Origin: Mycolicibacterium arenosum
Lineage (GTDB): Bacteria; Actinomycetota; Actinomycetes; Mycobacteriales; Mycobacteriaceae
Assembly: GCF_024320865.1 (NCBI RefSeq)
Contig: NZ_JANDBD010000008.1
Location: forward strand, 1-64,000
Direction: 5' to 3'
DNA: 64,000 nt
A program made the position numbers and the translations under genes. Below are positions 41,920 to 50,804 of this stretch, piece after piece. The notes beneath the pieces were generated by a model. It saw only the letters and a program-made list of their open reading frames with translations, did no database searches and was not told the DNA's origin. The stretch's first letter is position 1, and each line of letters begins with the position of its first letter.

Positions 41920-43113
41920 ATGAGCACGCAGTCCATCGGCACCGCGCGGCGCTGGTCGATGTTGGTGATCGCCCTGACGTCGACCTTGTGCGCCAACGTC
42001 TTCATCAACGGAGTCGCATTCCTGATCCCGACTCTGCACTCCGACCTCGGTCTCGATCTGGCCGAGGCCGGCCTGATGTCGTCGCTTCCCAGCTTCGGCA
42101 TGGTGGTCACACTCATCGCGTGGGGATGGGTGGTCGATCGCTTCGGCGAGCGCTTCGTGCTGACGATCGGGTCGGCGCTCACCGCCGCGGCGGCGTTCGC
42201 CGCCGCCTCGGTCGACTCGCTGTTCAGCGTCGGCGTGTTCCTGTTCCTGGGCGGGATGGCCGCCGCGAGCAGTAACTCGGCCAGCGGTCGACTGGTCGTC
42301 GGGTGGTTCCCACCGCATCAGCGGGGCCTGACGATGGGGATCAGGCAGACCGCGCAACCGCTGGGAGTCGGCCTGGGGGCGTTGGTGATTCCGCGCTTGG
42401 CCGAGCACGGCGGGGTGTCCGCGGCACTGCTGTTCCCCGCCGTGGTGTGCGCGGTCGCCGCGGTGCTCAGCGTTCTCGGGGTGCAGGACCCGCCGAGGCC
42501 GCCGCGGACGGAAGCGCCGGCCGAGGACCTGGCCAACCCCTACCGCGGCGACTCGACCCTGTGGCGAATCCACGCGGTGTCGGTACTGCTGGTCGTTCCG
42601 CAGTGCGTGGTCTGGACGTTCACGCTGGTCTGGCTGATGACCGACCGTGGGTGGTCGGCGGCGTCGGCCGGTGCCCTGGTCACCGGTGCGCAGGTGCTGG
42701 GTGCCGCAGGCCGGATCGCGGCGGGCCGGTGGTCCGACCGGGTCGGCTCGCGGCTGCGTCCGGTCCGCACGATCGCGGTAGCGGCAGCGCTGTCGATGGC
42801 TCTGCTCGCGATCACCGACGCGTTCGGCTCGCCGCTGAGCATCGCATTGATCGTGGTGGCTTCCGTTGTCACCGTGACGGATAACGGATTGGCGTTCACC
42901 GCGATCGCCGAGATCGCGGGCCCGTTCTGGAGCGGGCGCGCCCTGGGCACCCAGAACACCAGCCAGTTGTTCACCGCCGGAATCGTGCCGCCGATGTTCG
43001 GTGCGCTGATCGCGACCGCCGGCTACCCGGTGGCGTTCGCGATCTGCGCGATCATGCCGCTGATCGCGCTTCCCCTGGTGCCGGTGCACGCCGATCCGAT
43101 GGAGAACGCGTAG
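41920..43113 (+). CDS. Major facilitator superfamily transporter
   Basis: 397-aa transporter with about 12 hydrophobic spans. The MFS loop motif after span 2 is WGWVVDRFGERFVL, with its second-half counterpart GRWSDRVGSRLRP. It matches Rv2994 by position. The start is taken as ATG 41920 (MSTQSIGTARRWSM), directly before the first span; ATG 41893 is in frame and possible. An AT-rich TATATATT at 41866-41873 is the likely promoter, 62 bp from the divergent FAH start. The substrate is unknown. Confidence 0.9.
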   Translation: MSTQSIGTARRWSMLVIALTSTLCANVFINGVAFLIPTLHSDLGLDLAEAGLMSSLPSFGMVVTLIAWGWVVDRFGERFVLTIGSALTAAAAFAAASVDSLFSVGVFLFLGGMAAASSNSASGRLVVGWFPPHQRGLTMGIRQTAQPLGVGLGALVIPRLAEHGGVSAALLFPAVVCAVAAVLSVLGVQDPPRPPRTEAPAEDLANPYRGDSTLWRIHAVSVLLVVPQCVVWTFTLVWLMTDRGWSAASAGALVTGAQVLGAAGRIAAGRWSDRVGSRLRPVRTIAVAAALSMALLAITDAFGSPLSIALIVVASVVTVTDNGLAFTAIAEIAGPFWSGRALGTQNTSQLFTAGIVPPMFGALIATAGYPVAFAICAIMPLIALPLVPVHADPMENA

Positions 43114-43121
43114 CGGCATCT

Positions 43122-43181
43122 GCGAGCGTGCGTCTTTGTACGTGTTTGTCGGCGTGTCGCGTGCAAGAAGTGCACACTCGC
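43122..43181. repeat. Imperfect inverted repeat after the MFS gene
   Basis: GCGAGCGTGC (43122-43131) and GCACACTCGC (43172-43181) can pair with one mismatch around 40 nt. It begins 8 bp after the MFS stop and may end that transcript. Confidence 0.35.
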
Positions 43182-43266
43182 GGATTCGTTAAAACTCTTC
43201 TGCCACTTGAGTTTCAGTATTCACATTGCGTGATTTCCTGTCGGTGGTAGCACGTATGTTCGAGTC

Positions 43267-44724
43267 ATGGGATTGCCGTTGGCCGACGCGGTCGCCGCCT
43301 ACAACACGGGTGTGGACGCGCTGCTGGCCGCCGACGTCGACACGCCGTCGCACCACGATCTCGTCGCCGCGTTCGCCGCGATCGAGACCGGATCGCGTCG
43401 GGTTCCGATGGCCGGGTACGCGATCGTGGCCCGACTGGATCGCGAGGCCGACGCCCGCGCGCTGGGGGCCACCTCGCTGTGGCAGTTACTGAAACTGCGA
43501 ACCCGGATGAGCAAGGGACAGGCGGTCACACGGATCGCTCGTGCCCGCGCCCTGATCGGATCGCGCACGATGCAGGGTGAGGTGTTGGCACCCGAATGGG
43601 AGCACACCGCCGCTGCACTGTCCCGTGGGACGATCGGCGACGAACACGTCGAGGTGATCCGCAAGTTCTTCACCGCCCTGCCGTCGCGGGTCGATCCGCT
43701 CACCCGTGCCCAGGCCGAACAGACACTGGCCGAAGTCGCAACCCGGCTGGATCCGAGCGGGTTGACGACCGCTGCGATACACCTGCTGGCGCTATTGCAC
43801 CCGGACGGGGAGGCGCCCGTTGAAGAGGTGGCCCGCAAGGTCGGGCTCACTCTCGGTAACCAGCAACCCGACGGCACCAGCTACCTGTCGGGGTGGATTT
43901 CGCCGAAGCTTCGGGCGCTGATCGAACCGGTCGCCGCCAAGTTCGCCGAACGCAACCGCCACAGCACGCCCGACGACGAGACCGTCGAGGACCGAACACT
44001 CGTCGACCAGGAGTCCGCGCCGGCGACCGCGTCCACCGATGAAGTTGCCGCCGAGGACAATCCGTTCTCAGCGCATCCCGACGATCCCCCGCTGCCACGA
44101 CCCGAACCCGTCCTCGACCACCAGTGGCGCACCAAATCGCAACATCTCCACGACGCCGTCGGAGCCGCGTTCGATCTGCTGCTGCGCTCGGGCACCCTCG
44201 GCCGGCTCAACGGATTGCCGACCACCGTCGTGGTGACCACCACGTTGCAGGAACTGCTGCGCGGCGCCGGCTACGCCGTCACCGGCGGCGGATCACGCCT
44301 GCCCATGCGGGACCTGATCGCCCAGGCGGCCAACGCCTACCACTACCTCGCGGTGTTCGACGATCACACCGGCCAAGCGCTTTACCTCGGCCGCACGCAA
44401 CGCTGTGCGACCGGAGCGCAGAAGTTGATGCTGTTCGGCCGCGAGCGCGGCTGCACCTGCCCTGGCTGCACCGTCGACTTCTATCGAGCCCAGGCCCACC
44501 ACGGTGTCGCGGACTGGAAAAACGACGGCCAGACCAACATCGACGACCTGACCCTGGCCTGCACGCTGGGCAATCAGATGATCGAGGACACCGGCTGGGT
44601 CACGCGCAAAAGGCCCGATGGACGTTTCGAGTGGATCGACCCGGTCACCGGCAGAGCGCACCTCAACGAACTGCACCACCCCGAACGCCTCCTGACACCC
44701 GAAGAAGACGACGACCCTCCGTAG
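43267..44724 (+). CDS. 13E12-repeat family HNH endonuclease-like protein
   Basis: 485-aa protein of the DUF222/13E12 family that is amplified in mycobacterial genomes. It has a helical DUF222-like N-terminal two thirds, an acidic Pro-rich linker (about 230-280) and a C-terminal HNH-like domain: CTCPGCTVDFYRAQAHHG with Cys pairs and His, then DDLTLACTLGNQMIED. Some relatives lie in repeats that act as phage or element targets; no such repeat ends are seen here. The start is ATG 43267, with TATGTT (43255-43260) exactly 6 nt upstream. A 303-bp gene-free stretch follows. Confidence 0.87.
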   Translation: MGLPLADAVAAYNTGVDALLAADVDTPSHHDLVAAFAAIETGSRRVPMAGYAIVARLDREADARALGATSLWQLLKLRTRMSKGQAVTRIARARALIGSRTMQGEVLAPEWEHTAAALSRGTIGDEHVEVIRKFFTALPSRVDPLTRAQAEQTLAEVATRLDPSGLTTAAIHLLALLHPDGEAPVEEVARKVGLTLGNQQPDGTSYLSGWISPKLRALIEPVAAKFAERNRHSTPDDETVEDRTLVDQESAPATASTDEVAAEDNPFSAHPDDPPLPRPEPVLDHQWRTKSQHLHDAVGAAFDLLLRSGTLGRLNGLPTTVVVTTTLQELLRGAGYAVTGGGSRLPMRDLIAQAANAYHYLAVFDDHTGQALYLGRTQRCATGAQKLMLFGRERGCTCPGCTVDFYRAQAHHGVADWKNDGQTNIDDLTLACTLGNQMIEDTGWVTRKRPDGRFEWIDPVTGRAHLNELHHPERLLTPEEDDDPP

Positions 44725-45027
44725 ACCGTGCTGGCGTCTACTCACACCCGCGTTTCGCTCAATCCGAGAAGATCACAGTTAAGGCCGGAAGGTTTCGACG
44801 GGCGCCCAACCGGTGGGCTGCGGGGTTCGCGCCGGCATCCGTACCGTCGGGCAATTCGAACAAGCGGTGACCGGCTACGCCACCACGCTACGTTCGCCCA
44901 GTCCGTCGCTCGAGCACCACATCCCTCCAGCCGACACTCTCGATGAATTCCGCCCCGATGTGGTCGCTCCGCGGGCGGCGACACCTTAGAGTTCTCTCGC
45001 ACGCCCGAGCACACGGAGGTAAGGACT
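44725..45027. other. Gene-free stretch
   Basis: No convincing gene. Near its right end TAGAGT (44987-44992) is a candidate -10 box and GGAGGTAAGG a strong ribosome-binding site for the next lipoprotein gene. The rest shows no structure I can name. Confidence 0.5.
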
Positions 45028-45342
45028 ATGCGGCGACTCATCGGGTCGATGTTGCTGGGCTTCGCGGCGGTCGCCACCGCAGCGGGGTGCTCGTTCTCCA
45101 CCGGCGGCGTCACTGTCGCCAAAGACGACGTCGCCACGGAGATCTCCAACCAGTTGAAGCAGGAGGTCGGCCGCGCGCCCGAATCCGTCACCTGCCCGTC
45201 GGACCTCAAGGGTGAAGTCGGCGCGACGCTGCGCTGCGACCTTCAGGACGGCGGCGACACCTACGGGGTCACCGCGACGGTCACCAAGGTCGACGGCACA
45301 AACGTCAAGTTCGACATCAAGGTCGACGACGAGCCGTCCTAG
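45028..45342 (+). CDS. DUF4333-type lipoprotein, single domain
   Basis: 104-aa probable lipoprotein with signal peptide and lipobox TAAGC (about 20-24), then one small domain with the Cys pair VTCPSDLKGEVGATLRC. The start is ATG 45028 after a strong ribosome-binding site (GGAGG). The next gene begins 8 nt later, and its last domain ends in the same residues (FDIKVDDEPS), so the two are recent relatives. Function is unknown; mycobacterial DUF4333 proteins are mostly uncharacterised cell-surface lipoproteins. Confidence 0.87.
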   Translation: MRRLIGSMLLGFAAVATAAGCSFSTGGVTVAKDDVATEISNQLKQEVGRAPESVTCPSDLKGEVGATLRCDLQDGGDTYGVTATVTKVDGTNVKFDIKVDDEPS

Positions 45343-45350
45343 GGGGACGA

Positions 45351-46106
45351 ATGAATCGACGAATCAGCCTGGCGCTGATCAGCTTCGCGGCAGTCGTGGC
45401 GGCGGGGTGTTCGTTCTCGATCGGTGGCACCACCGTCGACAAACAGAGCCTGTCCGACGAGATCTCGAAGCAGCTCGCCGGTCAGTGGGATCGCGCGCCC
45501 GAGTCGGTAACGTGCCCAGGGGATCTGAAGGGCGAAGTCGGCCAGAAGGCCACCTGCGAGTTCACCGAGGACGGCGAGACCTACTCGGTCACCGCGACGG
45601 TGACAGAGGTCGACGGCAGCCAGGTTCTGTTCGACATCGAACCGGAGCTTCCGAAGACGATCGACGAACAGCAGATCGCCGAGAAGGTCTCGGCCCGGAT
45701 AGAGGAGGACGCCGAGTTCACGCCGGAGTCCGTCAGCTGCGTCGAAGACGTCGACCGCAAGAAGGGCGTGACCACTCGATGTGAGTACGTCGATGCCGGT
45801 GTGTCCTATCCCGTGAACGTGACCATCACCGAGATCGACGGCATCGACTTCGAGGTCGGTGTCGATGGGATCCCGGTCGTTCCCGCCGAAGCTGTAGCGC
45901 AACAGGTCTCCGACCAGCTCGCGCAGCGGATCGGTGTCGCTCCCGAAACCGTCACGTGTCCTGGACCGCTCGAGGGTGTGGTCGGCACCGAGATGCGGTG
46001 TGCACTCATCGACAGCGGTGACACCTACGGCGTGACGGTGACCGTCACCAAGGTCAACGGCACCAACGTCAACTTCGACATCAAGGTCGACGACGAGCCG
46101 TCCTAG
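45351..46106 (+). CDS. DUF4333-type lipoprotein, three tandem domains
   Basis: 251-aa lipoprotein with lipobox VAAGC (about 16-20) and three successive copies of the same fold. Each copy has one Cys pair: VTCPGDLKGEVGQKATC, VSCVEDVDRKKGVTTRC and VTCPGPLEGVVGTEMRC. The last 58 bp of the gene are nearly identical to the end of the preceding gene, including the stop context TCCTAGG. GGGGG precedes the ATG. Its 3' end overlaps the convergent membrane-protein gene by 26 bp. Confidence 0.87.
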   Translation: MNRRISLALISFAAVVAAGCSFSIGGTTVDKQSLSDEISKQLAGQWDRAPESVTCPGDLKGEVGQKATCEFTEDGETYSVTATVTEVDGSQVLFDIEPELPKTIDEQQIAEKVSARIEEDAEFTPESVSCVEDVDRKKGVTTRCEYVDAGVSYPVNVTITEIDGIDFEVGVDGIPVVPAEAVAQQVSDQLAQRIGVAPETVTCPGPLEGVVGTEMRCALIDSGDTYGVTVTVTKVNGTNVNFDIKVDDEPS

Positions 46107-46692
46107 GCCTCCGCGGCAGCGCCAGCACCGCCGCCACCAGGAAGCACAGCGCACCGACGAATGTGCCGACGTCGGCGACGGATTCGTCGACGACTGCACC
46201 TGACATACGCACGAAGGCGGCCAACGCGCTGACGCCGAACGCCACGCAGCCGATCATGTTGACCCAATTCGCCCACCAGTCAACGGAGTTCGGCGGCCAG
46301 CGCTTGACCGCGGCGATGGCGAGGACGCCGCTGACCAGGAACGCCAGTGAGCCGACCGCGTCGGGTGTCCAGACCAGGCGCCGCTCGGTCAGCACTGCAT
46401 GTGCCGTAACGGCGGCACCGGTGCTGACGTTGAACAGCACCGTACCCGCGAATTGCGTCGCCGCCGAGAACCATTGAACGGTGCCCTCCGGGCCGGAGCG
46501 CACCAGCTGAATCCACGCGGCGCTGGTGAAGAACCAGGAACCGATGAAGCACAGCAGATTCGCCGTGCCGGCACTCTCGACGGCTCCCGGCGCCGTCGCG
46601 ACTGCGAAGAACGTCGAACCGATGGCGAAAAGCCAACACTGATGGGTGACGGTGACGGCATCGCGAAGGCGCATCCGCCACGGCCCGGCCAC
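46081..46692 (-). CDS. Polytopic membrane protein of unknown function
   Basis: 203-aa protein with about five hydrophobic spans and conserved-looking polar residues such as QCWLFAIGS, NVSTGAAVTAHAV and DWWANWVNMIG. I do not recognise the family with certainty; it resembles YrhK-type membrane proteins only in general layout. The start is GTG 46692, sharing one base with the leuB stop (TAGTG), so it is read with leuB. ATG 46677 is an alternative. The C-terminus is arginine-rich and overlaps the convergent lipoprotein gene. Confidence 0.7.
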   Translation of the reverse strand: MAGPWRMRLRDAVTVTHQCWLFAIGSTFFAVATAPGAVESAGTANLLCFIGSWFFTSAAWIQLVRSGPEGTVQWFSAATQFAGTVLFNVSTGAAVTAHAVLTERRLVWTPDAVGSLAFLVSGVLAIAAVKRWPPNSVDWWANWVNMIGCVAFGVSALAAFVRMSGAVVDESVADVGTFVGALCFLVAAVLALPRRPRTARRRP

Positions 46693-47702
46693 TACAGCAG
46701 GGCCGAGATCCGATCACCGACCTCGGCGGTGGACAGCGTCGCGTCGCCGCGGGTGGCCAGATGCTCGGCGACCGCCCTGTCGACGCGCGCGGCGGCGTCG
46801 TGCTCACCGACGTGCGCCAGCAGCAGTGCCACCGACATGACGGCGGCCGTCGGATCGGCGATCCCCCGGCCCGCGATGTCGGGTGCGCTGCCGTGCACGG
46901 GTTCGAACATCGAGGGATTCGTACGCGTGGCGTCGATGTTGCCGCTGGCCGCCAACCCGATTCCACCCGACACCGCTGCCGCGAGATCGGTGATGATGTC
47001 GCCGAACAGGTTGTCGGTGACGATCACGTCGAAACGTCCGGGGTCGGTGACCATGTGGATGGTCGCGGCGTCGATGTGCTGGTAGGCCACCTCGACGTCC
47101 GGGAACTCCGCGCCGACGGCCTCGACCACGCGGGCCCACAGCTTCCCGGCGAAACTCAGCACGTTCGTCTTGTGCACCAGGGTCAGGTGGTTGCGCCGCT
47201 GCGAGGCACGGGTGAACGCGTCGCGGACCACGCGCTCCACCCCGAATGCAGTGTTGAGGCTCACCTCGGTGGCGACCTCGTGCGGCGTGCCCGCGCGAAT
47301 GGCGCCGCCGGTGCCGGTGTACGGCCCCTCGGTGCCCTCGCGCACGACGACGAAGTCGATCGCCGGGTTACCGGCCAGCGGACTGTCGACGCCGGGGTAC
47401 AACTTCGACGGCCGCAGGTTCACGTGGTGGTCGAGCGCGAACCGCAGATTCAGCAGCAGGCCGCGCTCGAGCACACCGCTGGGCACCGATGGATCGCCGA
47501 TGGCGCCCAACAGGATCGCGTCGTAGCCCCGCAGTTCGTCGACGATGCCGTCGGGCAGGGTCTCCCCCGTCGCGTGGTAGCGGCGGGCGCCCAGGTCGTA
47601 CTCGGTGCGCTCGACCCCCGGCAGCACGACGTCGAGGATCTTCAGCGCCTGATCGATGACCTCGGGCCCGATGCCGTCGCCGGCGATGACAGCCAGTCTC
47701 AT
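46692..47702 (-). CDS. leuB: 3-isopropylmalate dehydrogenase
   Basis: Oxidative decarboxylase of leucine synthesis, acting after LeuCD. The 336-aa protein starts MRLAVIAGDGIGPEV and shows the beta-decarboxylating dehydrogenase signature region VIVTDNLFGDIITDLAAAVSGGIGLAASGNI with the metal-binding Asp residues, plus FEPVHGSAPDIAGRGIADP. It overlaps serA as ATGA at 47699-47702. The next gene downstream starts on its stop codon. Confidence 0.97.
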   Translation of the reverse strand: MRLAVIAGDGIGPEVIDQALKILDVVLPGVERTEYDLGARRYHATGETLPDGIVDELRGYDAILLGAIGDPSVPSGVLERGLLLNLRFALDHHVNLRPSKLYPGVDSPLAGNPAIDFVVVREGTEGPYTGTGGAIRAGTPHEVATEVSLNTAFGVERVVRDAFTRASQRRNHLTLVHKTNVLSFAGKLWARVVEAVGAEFPDVEVAYQHIDAATIHMVTDPGRFDVIVTDNLFGDIITDLAAAVSGGIGLAASGNIDATRTNPSMFEPVHGSAPDIAGRGIADPTAAVMSVALLLAHVGEHDAAARVDRAVAEHLATRGDATLSTAEVGDRISALL

Positions 47703-49285
47703 GCCAGATCCACCAATTCCAGTGTCACAGCGCCCACATCGGTGCCGATGGTGTCCAGGACGTCGGCGCCCACCGGTTGGTCCAGTCGCAGCATGATCGT
47801 GGCGCCCTCGCCATCGGCGTCCTGCGAGAGCTGCGCCGCCAGGATGTTGACGCCCGCCGTGCCCAGCAGCGTGCCGATCTTGCCGAGCGCGCCCGGCTGG
47901 TCGCCGTAGTTGATGATCAGGTTGACGCCCTCGGCGCGCAGGTCGAGGTTGCGGCCGTTGACCTGCACGACCTTCTGCACCTGCTGCGGGCCGGACAGCG
48001 TGCCCGCGACGTTCACGGTCGAGCCGTCGGCGGCGACGGCGCGCACGTCGACCACGCTGCGGTGGTTGGGGCTCTCCGTTTCGGTGGCGATGCTGGCCTC
48101 GACACCGCGTTCAGCGGCGAGCGAGGGAGCGTTGACGAACGTCACCTGGTCTTCGATGACCGCGGAGAACAGTCCGCGAAGAGCCGAAAGCCGCAGTATG
48201 TCAACCTCTTCGGAGGCCAGCTCGCCGCGCACCTGGACGCACAGATTGGTCGGCAGCTCAGTCGAGAGCGCCCCGACCAGCAGGCCGAGCTTGCGCACCA
48301 GGTCGAGCCACGGCGCGACCTCCTCGCCCACGACGCCGCCGCCGACGTTGACGGCGTCGGGGACGAACTCGCCCGCCAGCGCCAGCCGCACGCTGGCGGC
48401 GACATCGGTGCCCGCCCGGTCCTGCGCCTCGGCGGTCGACGCTCCGAGGTGCGGCGTCACCACGACCTGGGGCAGTTCGAACAGCGGGCTGTCGGTGCAC
48501 GGTTCGGTGGAGAAGACGTCGAGGCCCGCGCCGCCCACGTGCCCGCTGCGGATCGCGTCGGCCAACGCGTGCTCGTCGATCAGGCCGCCGCGCGCGGCGT
48601 TGACGATGATGACGCCCGGCTTCGTCTTCGCGAGCGCTTCGGTGCCGATCAGGCCCGCCGTCTCCTTCGTCTTTGGCAGGTGGACCGAGATGAAGTCGGC
48701 GACGGTCAGCAGCTCGTCGAGCGTCAGCAGCTCGATACCCAACTGCGCGGCGCGCGCCTGCGACACGTAGGGGTCGTACGCCACGATGTGGGTGCCGAAC
48801 GCGGCCAGCCGCTGTGCCACCAGCTGGCCGATCCGGCCCAGGCCCACGACGCCGACGATCTTGCCGAAGATCTCGGTGCCGTTGAACGACGACCGCTTCC
48901 AAGTGTGCTCGCGCAGCGTGGCGTCGGCGGCCGGAATCTGCCGCGCCGCGGCCAGCAGGAGGGCGATGGCGTGCTCGGCGGCGCTGTGGATGTTCGACGT
49001 CGGGGCGTTGACCACCAGGACGCCCCTGGCGGTGGCGGCGTCGACGTCGACGTTGTCCAGGCCCACGCCGGCGCGGGCGACGATCTTCAGCTTGGTCGCC
49101 GCGGCGAGCACCTCGGCGTCGACGGTCGTCGCCGATCGCACCAGCAGGGCGTCCGCTTCCGGCACCGCGGCCAGCAGCTTCTCACGATCAGGGCCGTCCA
49201 CCCATCGGACGTCGACCTGGTCTCCCAGGGCGGCGACGGTCGATTCGGCGAGTTTGTCGGCGATCAAAACAACGGGCAGGCTCAC
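47699..49285 (-). CDS. serA: D-3-phosphoglycerate dehydrogenase
   Basis: First enzyme of serine synthesis. At 528 aa it is the long mycobacterial form: substrate and NAD domains (GVVGLGRIGQLVAQRL; the catalytic His in VVTPHLGASTAEAQDR), an intervening domain, and a C-terminal ACT domain (about 455-528) for serine feedback inhibition (NYGDQPGALGKIGTLLG). The start is GTG 49285, with TAGGCT (49297-49292) exactly 6 nt upstream, so the serA-leuB mRNA is probably leaderless. It is divergent from an FAD oxidoreductase. Confidence 0.97.
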   Translation of the reverse strand: MSLPVVLIADKLAESTVAALGDQVDVRWVDGPDREKLLAAVPEADALLVRSATTVDAEVLAAATKLKIVARAGVGLDNVDVDAATARGVLVVNAPTSNIHSAAEHAIALLLAAARQIPAADATLREHTWKRSSFNGTEIFGKIVGVVGLGRIGQLVAQRLAAFGTHIVAYDPYVSQARAAQLGIELLTLDELLTVADFISVHLPKTKETAGLIGTEALAKTKPGVIIVNAARGGLIDEHALADAIRSGHVGGAGLDVFSTEPCTDSPLFELPQVVVTPHLGASTAEAQDRAGTDVAASVRLALAGEFVPDAVNVGGGVVGEEVAPWLDLVRKLGLLVGALSTELPTNLCVQVRGELASEEVDILRLSALRGLFSAVIEDQVTFVNAPSLAAERGVEASIATETESPNHRSVVDVRAVAADGSTVNVAGTLSGPQQVQKVVQVNGRNLDLRAEGVNLIINYGDQPGALGKIGTLLGTAGVNILAAQLSQDADGEGATIMLRLDQPVGADVLDTIGTDVGAVTLELVDLA

Positions 49286-49315
49286 GCGGTCAGCCTAATG
49301 GGCTGTAATAGCGAC

Positions 49316-50746
49316 GTGAACGTCACCGTCGTCGGTAGCGGACCCAACGGCCTGAGCGCCGCTGTGATCCTGGCCAGGGCAGGGTTGTCCGTGCGGGTTG
49401 TGGAGGCCCAGTCGACGCCGGGCGGCGGTGCGCGCACCCTGCCCGACCCCGAGTTTCCCGGCGTCGGCCACGACATCTGCTCGGCGGTGCACCCACTGGC
49501 CCTGGCGTCGCCGTTCTTCGCCGCGTTCGACCTGCGGGCCCGCGGGGTGCAGCTGGCCGTACCGGAGATCGCGTACGGCAATCCCCTCGAGGACCGACCG
49601 GCCGCGATCGGTTACGTCGACATCGAGCGCACCTGCGCCGAACTCGACGACGGCGCCTCGTGGCGTCGCCTGCTGGGGCCGCTGGCCGCAGACGTCGACG
49701 GCGTCGTCGGGCTGCTGCTCGGCGACAAGCGCTCGATACCGCCGTCGATCCCCGCGGCGCTGCGGGTCGCGCCCCGCCTGCTGGAGCAGGGCACGCCGCT
49801 GTGGCGTTCGCTCTCCGGAGACGACGCCCGCGCACTGTTCACCGGCGTTGCCGCACATACGATCTCACGCATGCCGTCGCTGGTCGCATCGGGCGCCGGA
49901 CTGATGCTGGCGACGCTCGGCCATGCGGTGGGATGGCCGATCCCGGTCGGCGGCTCGCAGGCGATCCCCGACGCCCTGATCGCCGATCTGCGAGCCCACG
50001 GCGGCGAACTCGTCGTCGGCGAGGAGGTCACCCGCCCACCCGAGGGCGTCGTGCTCTACGACGTCGCGCCGCCCGCGCTGCTGCGCATCTACGGCGACGC
50101 GGTGCCGGCGAGGTACGCGAAGACGCTGCGCGACTACCGGTTCGGCCCCGGCGTCGCCAAGGTCGATTTCGTGCTGTCAGGCGAGATCCCCTGGCGTGAC
50201 TCACGTCTCGCGCAGGCCCCGACTCTGCACCTCGGTGGCACGCGCGCGCAGATGGCTCTGGCGGAGGCCGAGATCGCGGCGGGCAGGCACGCCCAGTGGC
50301 CGATGGTGCTGGCCGCGCTCCCCCACATCGCCGATCCCGGCCGCATCGACGACGCCGGCCGTCGCCCGCTGTGGACCTACGCGCACGTCCCCTCCGGATC
50401 GACCGTCGACATGGCCGAGGCCGTCACCGAGGTGTTCGAGCGTTTCGCCCCCGGTTTCCGCGACGTCGTGGTGGCGGTGCGCAGCGTGCCCGCCTCGCGA
50501 CTCGCCGACCACAACGCCAACCTGGTCGGCGGCGACATCGGCGTGGGCGGCAACAACATGTTCAGCGCTCTCACGGGGCCCGCACTGCGCCTCAACCCGT
50601 GGACCACGCCGATCCCCAAGGCGTACCTGTGCTCGTCGGCCACCCCGCCCGGTGGCGGCGTGCACGGCATGGCCGGCTTCTACGCCGCGCGCACGGTGCT
50701 CAAACGGGAGTTCGGCATCAAGACGTTGCCGAACCTCGCCCCCTAG
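49316..50746 (+). CDS. Phytoene-dehydrogenase-like FAD oxidoreductase
   Basis: 476-aa flavoprotein matching Rv2997. The N-terminal dinucleotide-binding motif is VVGSGPNGLSAAVILARAG, followed by VEAQSTPGGGART; the C-terminal FAD segment is TPPGGGVHGMAGFYAARTVL. It has the layout of CrtI-like amine oxidases, but no carotenoid gene is nearby and the substrate is unknown. GTG 49316 and ATG 49298 are both in frame; GTG keeps the GxGxxG at the usual distance from the start. It ends before a perfect hairpin shared with ilvC. Confidence 0.88.
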   Translation: MNVTVVGSGPNGLSAAVILARAGLSVRVVEAQSTPGGGARTLPDPEFPGVGHDICSAVHPLALASPFFAAFDLRARGVQLAVPEIAYGNPLEDRPAAIGYVDIERTCAELDDGASWRRLLGPLAADVDGVVGLLLGDKRSIPPSIPAALRVAPRLLEQGTPLWRSLSGDDARALFTGVAAHTISRMPSLVASGAGLMLATLGHAVGWPIPVGGSQAIPDALIADLRAHGGELVVGEEVTRPPEGVVLYDVAPPALLRIYGDAVPARYAKTLRDYRFGPGVAKVDFVLSGEIPWRDSRLAQAPTLHLGGTRAQMALAEAEIAAGRHAQWPMVLAALPHIADPGRIDDAGRRPLWTYAHVPSGSTVDMAEAVTEVFERFAPGFRDVVVAVRSVPASRLADHNANLVGGDIGVGGNNMFSALTGPALRLNPWTTPIPKAYLCSSATPPGGGVHGMAGFYAARTVLKREFGIKTLPNLAP

Positions 50747-50753
50747 ACGCGAA

Positions 50754-50796
50754 TTCGGCGTGCTCGGTTGCGCTGATCGCAACCGAGCACGCCGAA
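50754..50796. terminator. Bidirectional hairpin between the FAD oxidoreductase gene and ilvC
   Basis: Perfect 19-bp inverted repeat, TTCGGCGTGCTCGGTTGCG (50754-50772) with 50778-50796, around a 5-nt loop. It lies 8 bp from each convergent stop (50746 and 50805). It is the strongest hairpin in the window. Confidence 0.85.
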
Positions 50797-50804
50797 CTCT
50801 AGTG

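Noticed and set aside
47777..49297. Plus-strand open frame running through serA into the FAD oxidoreductase
   Set aside because: Only the part from 49298 or 49316 encodes a recognisable protein; the rest mirrors serA.
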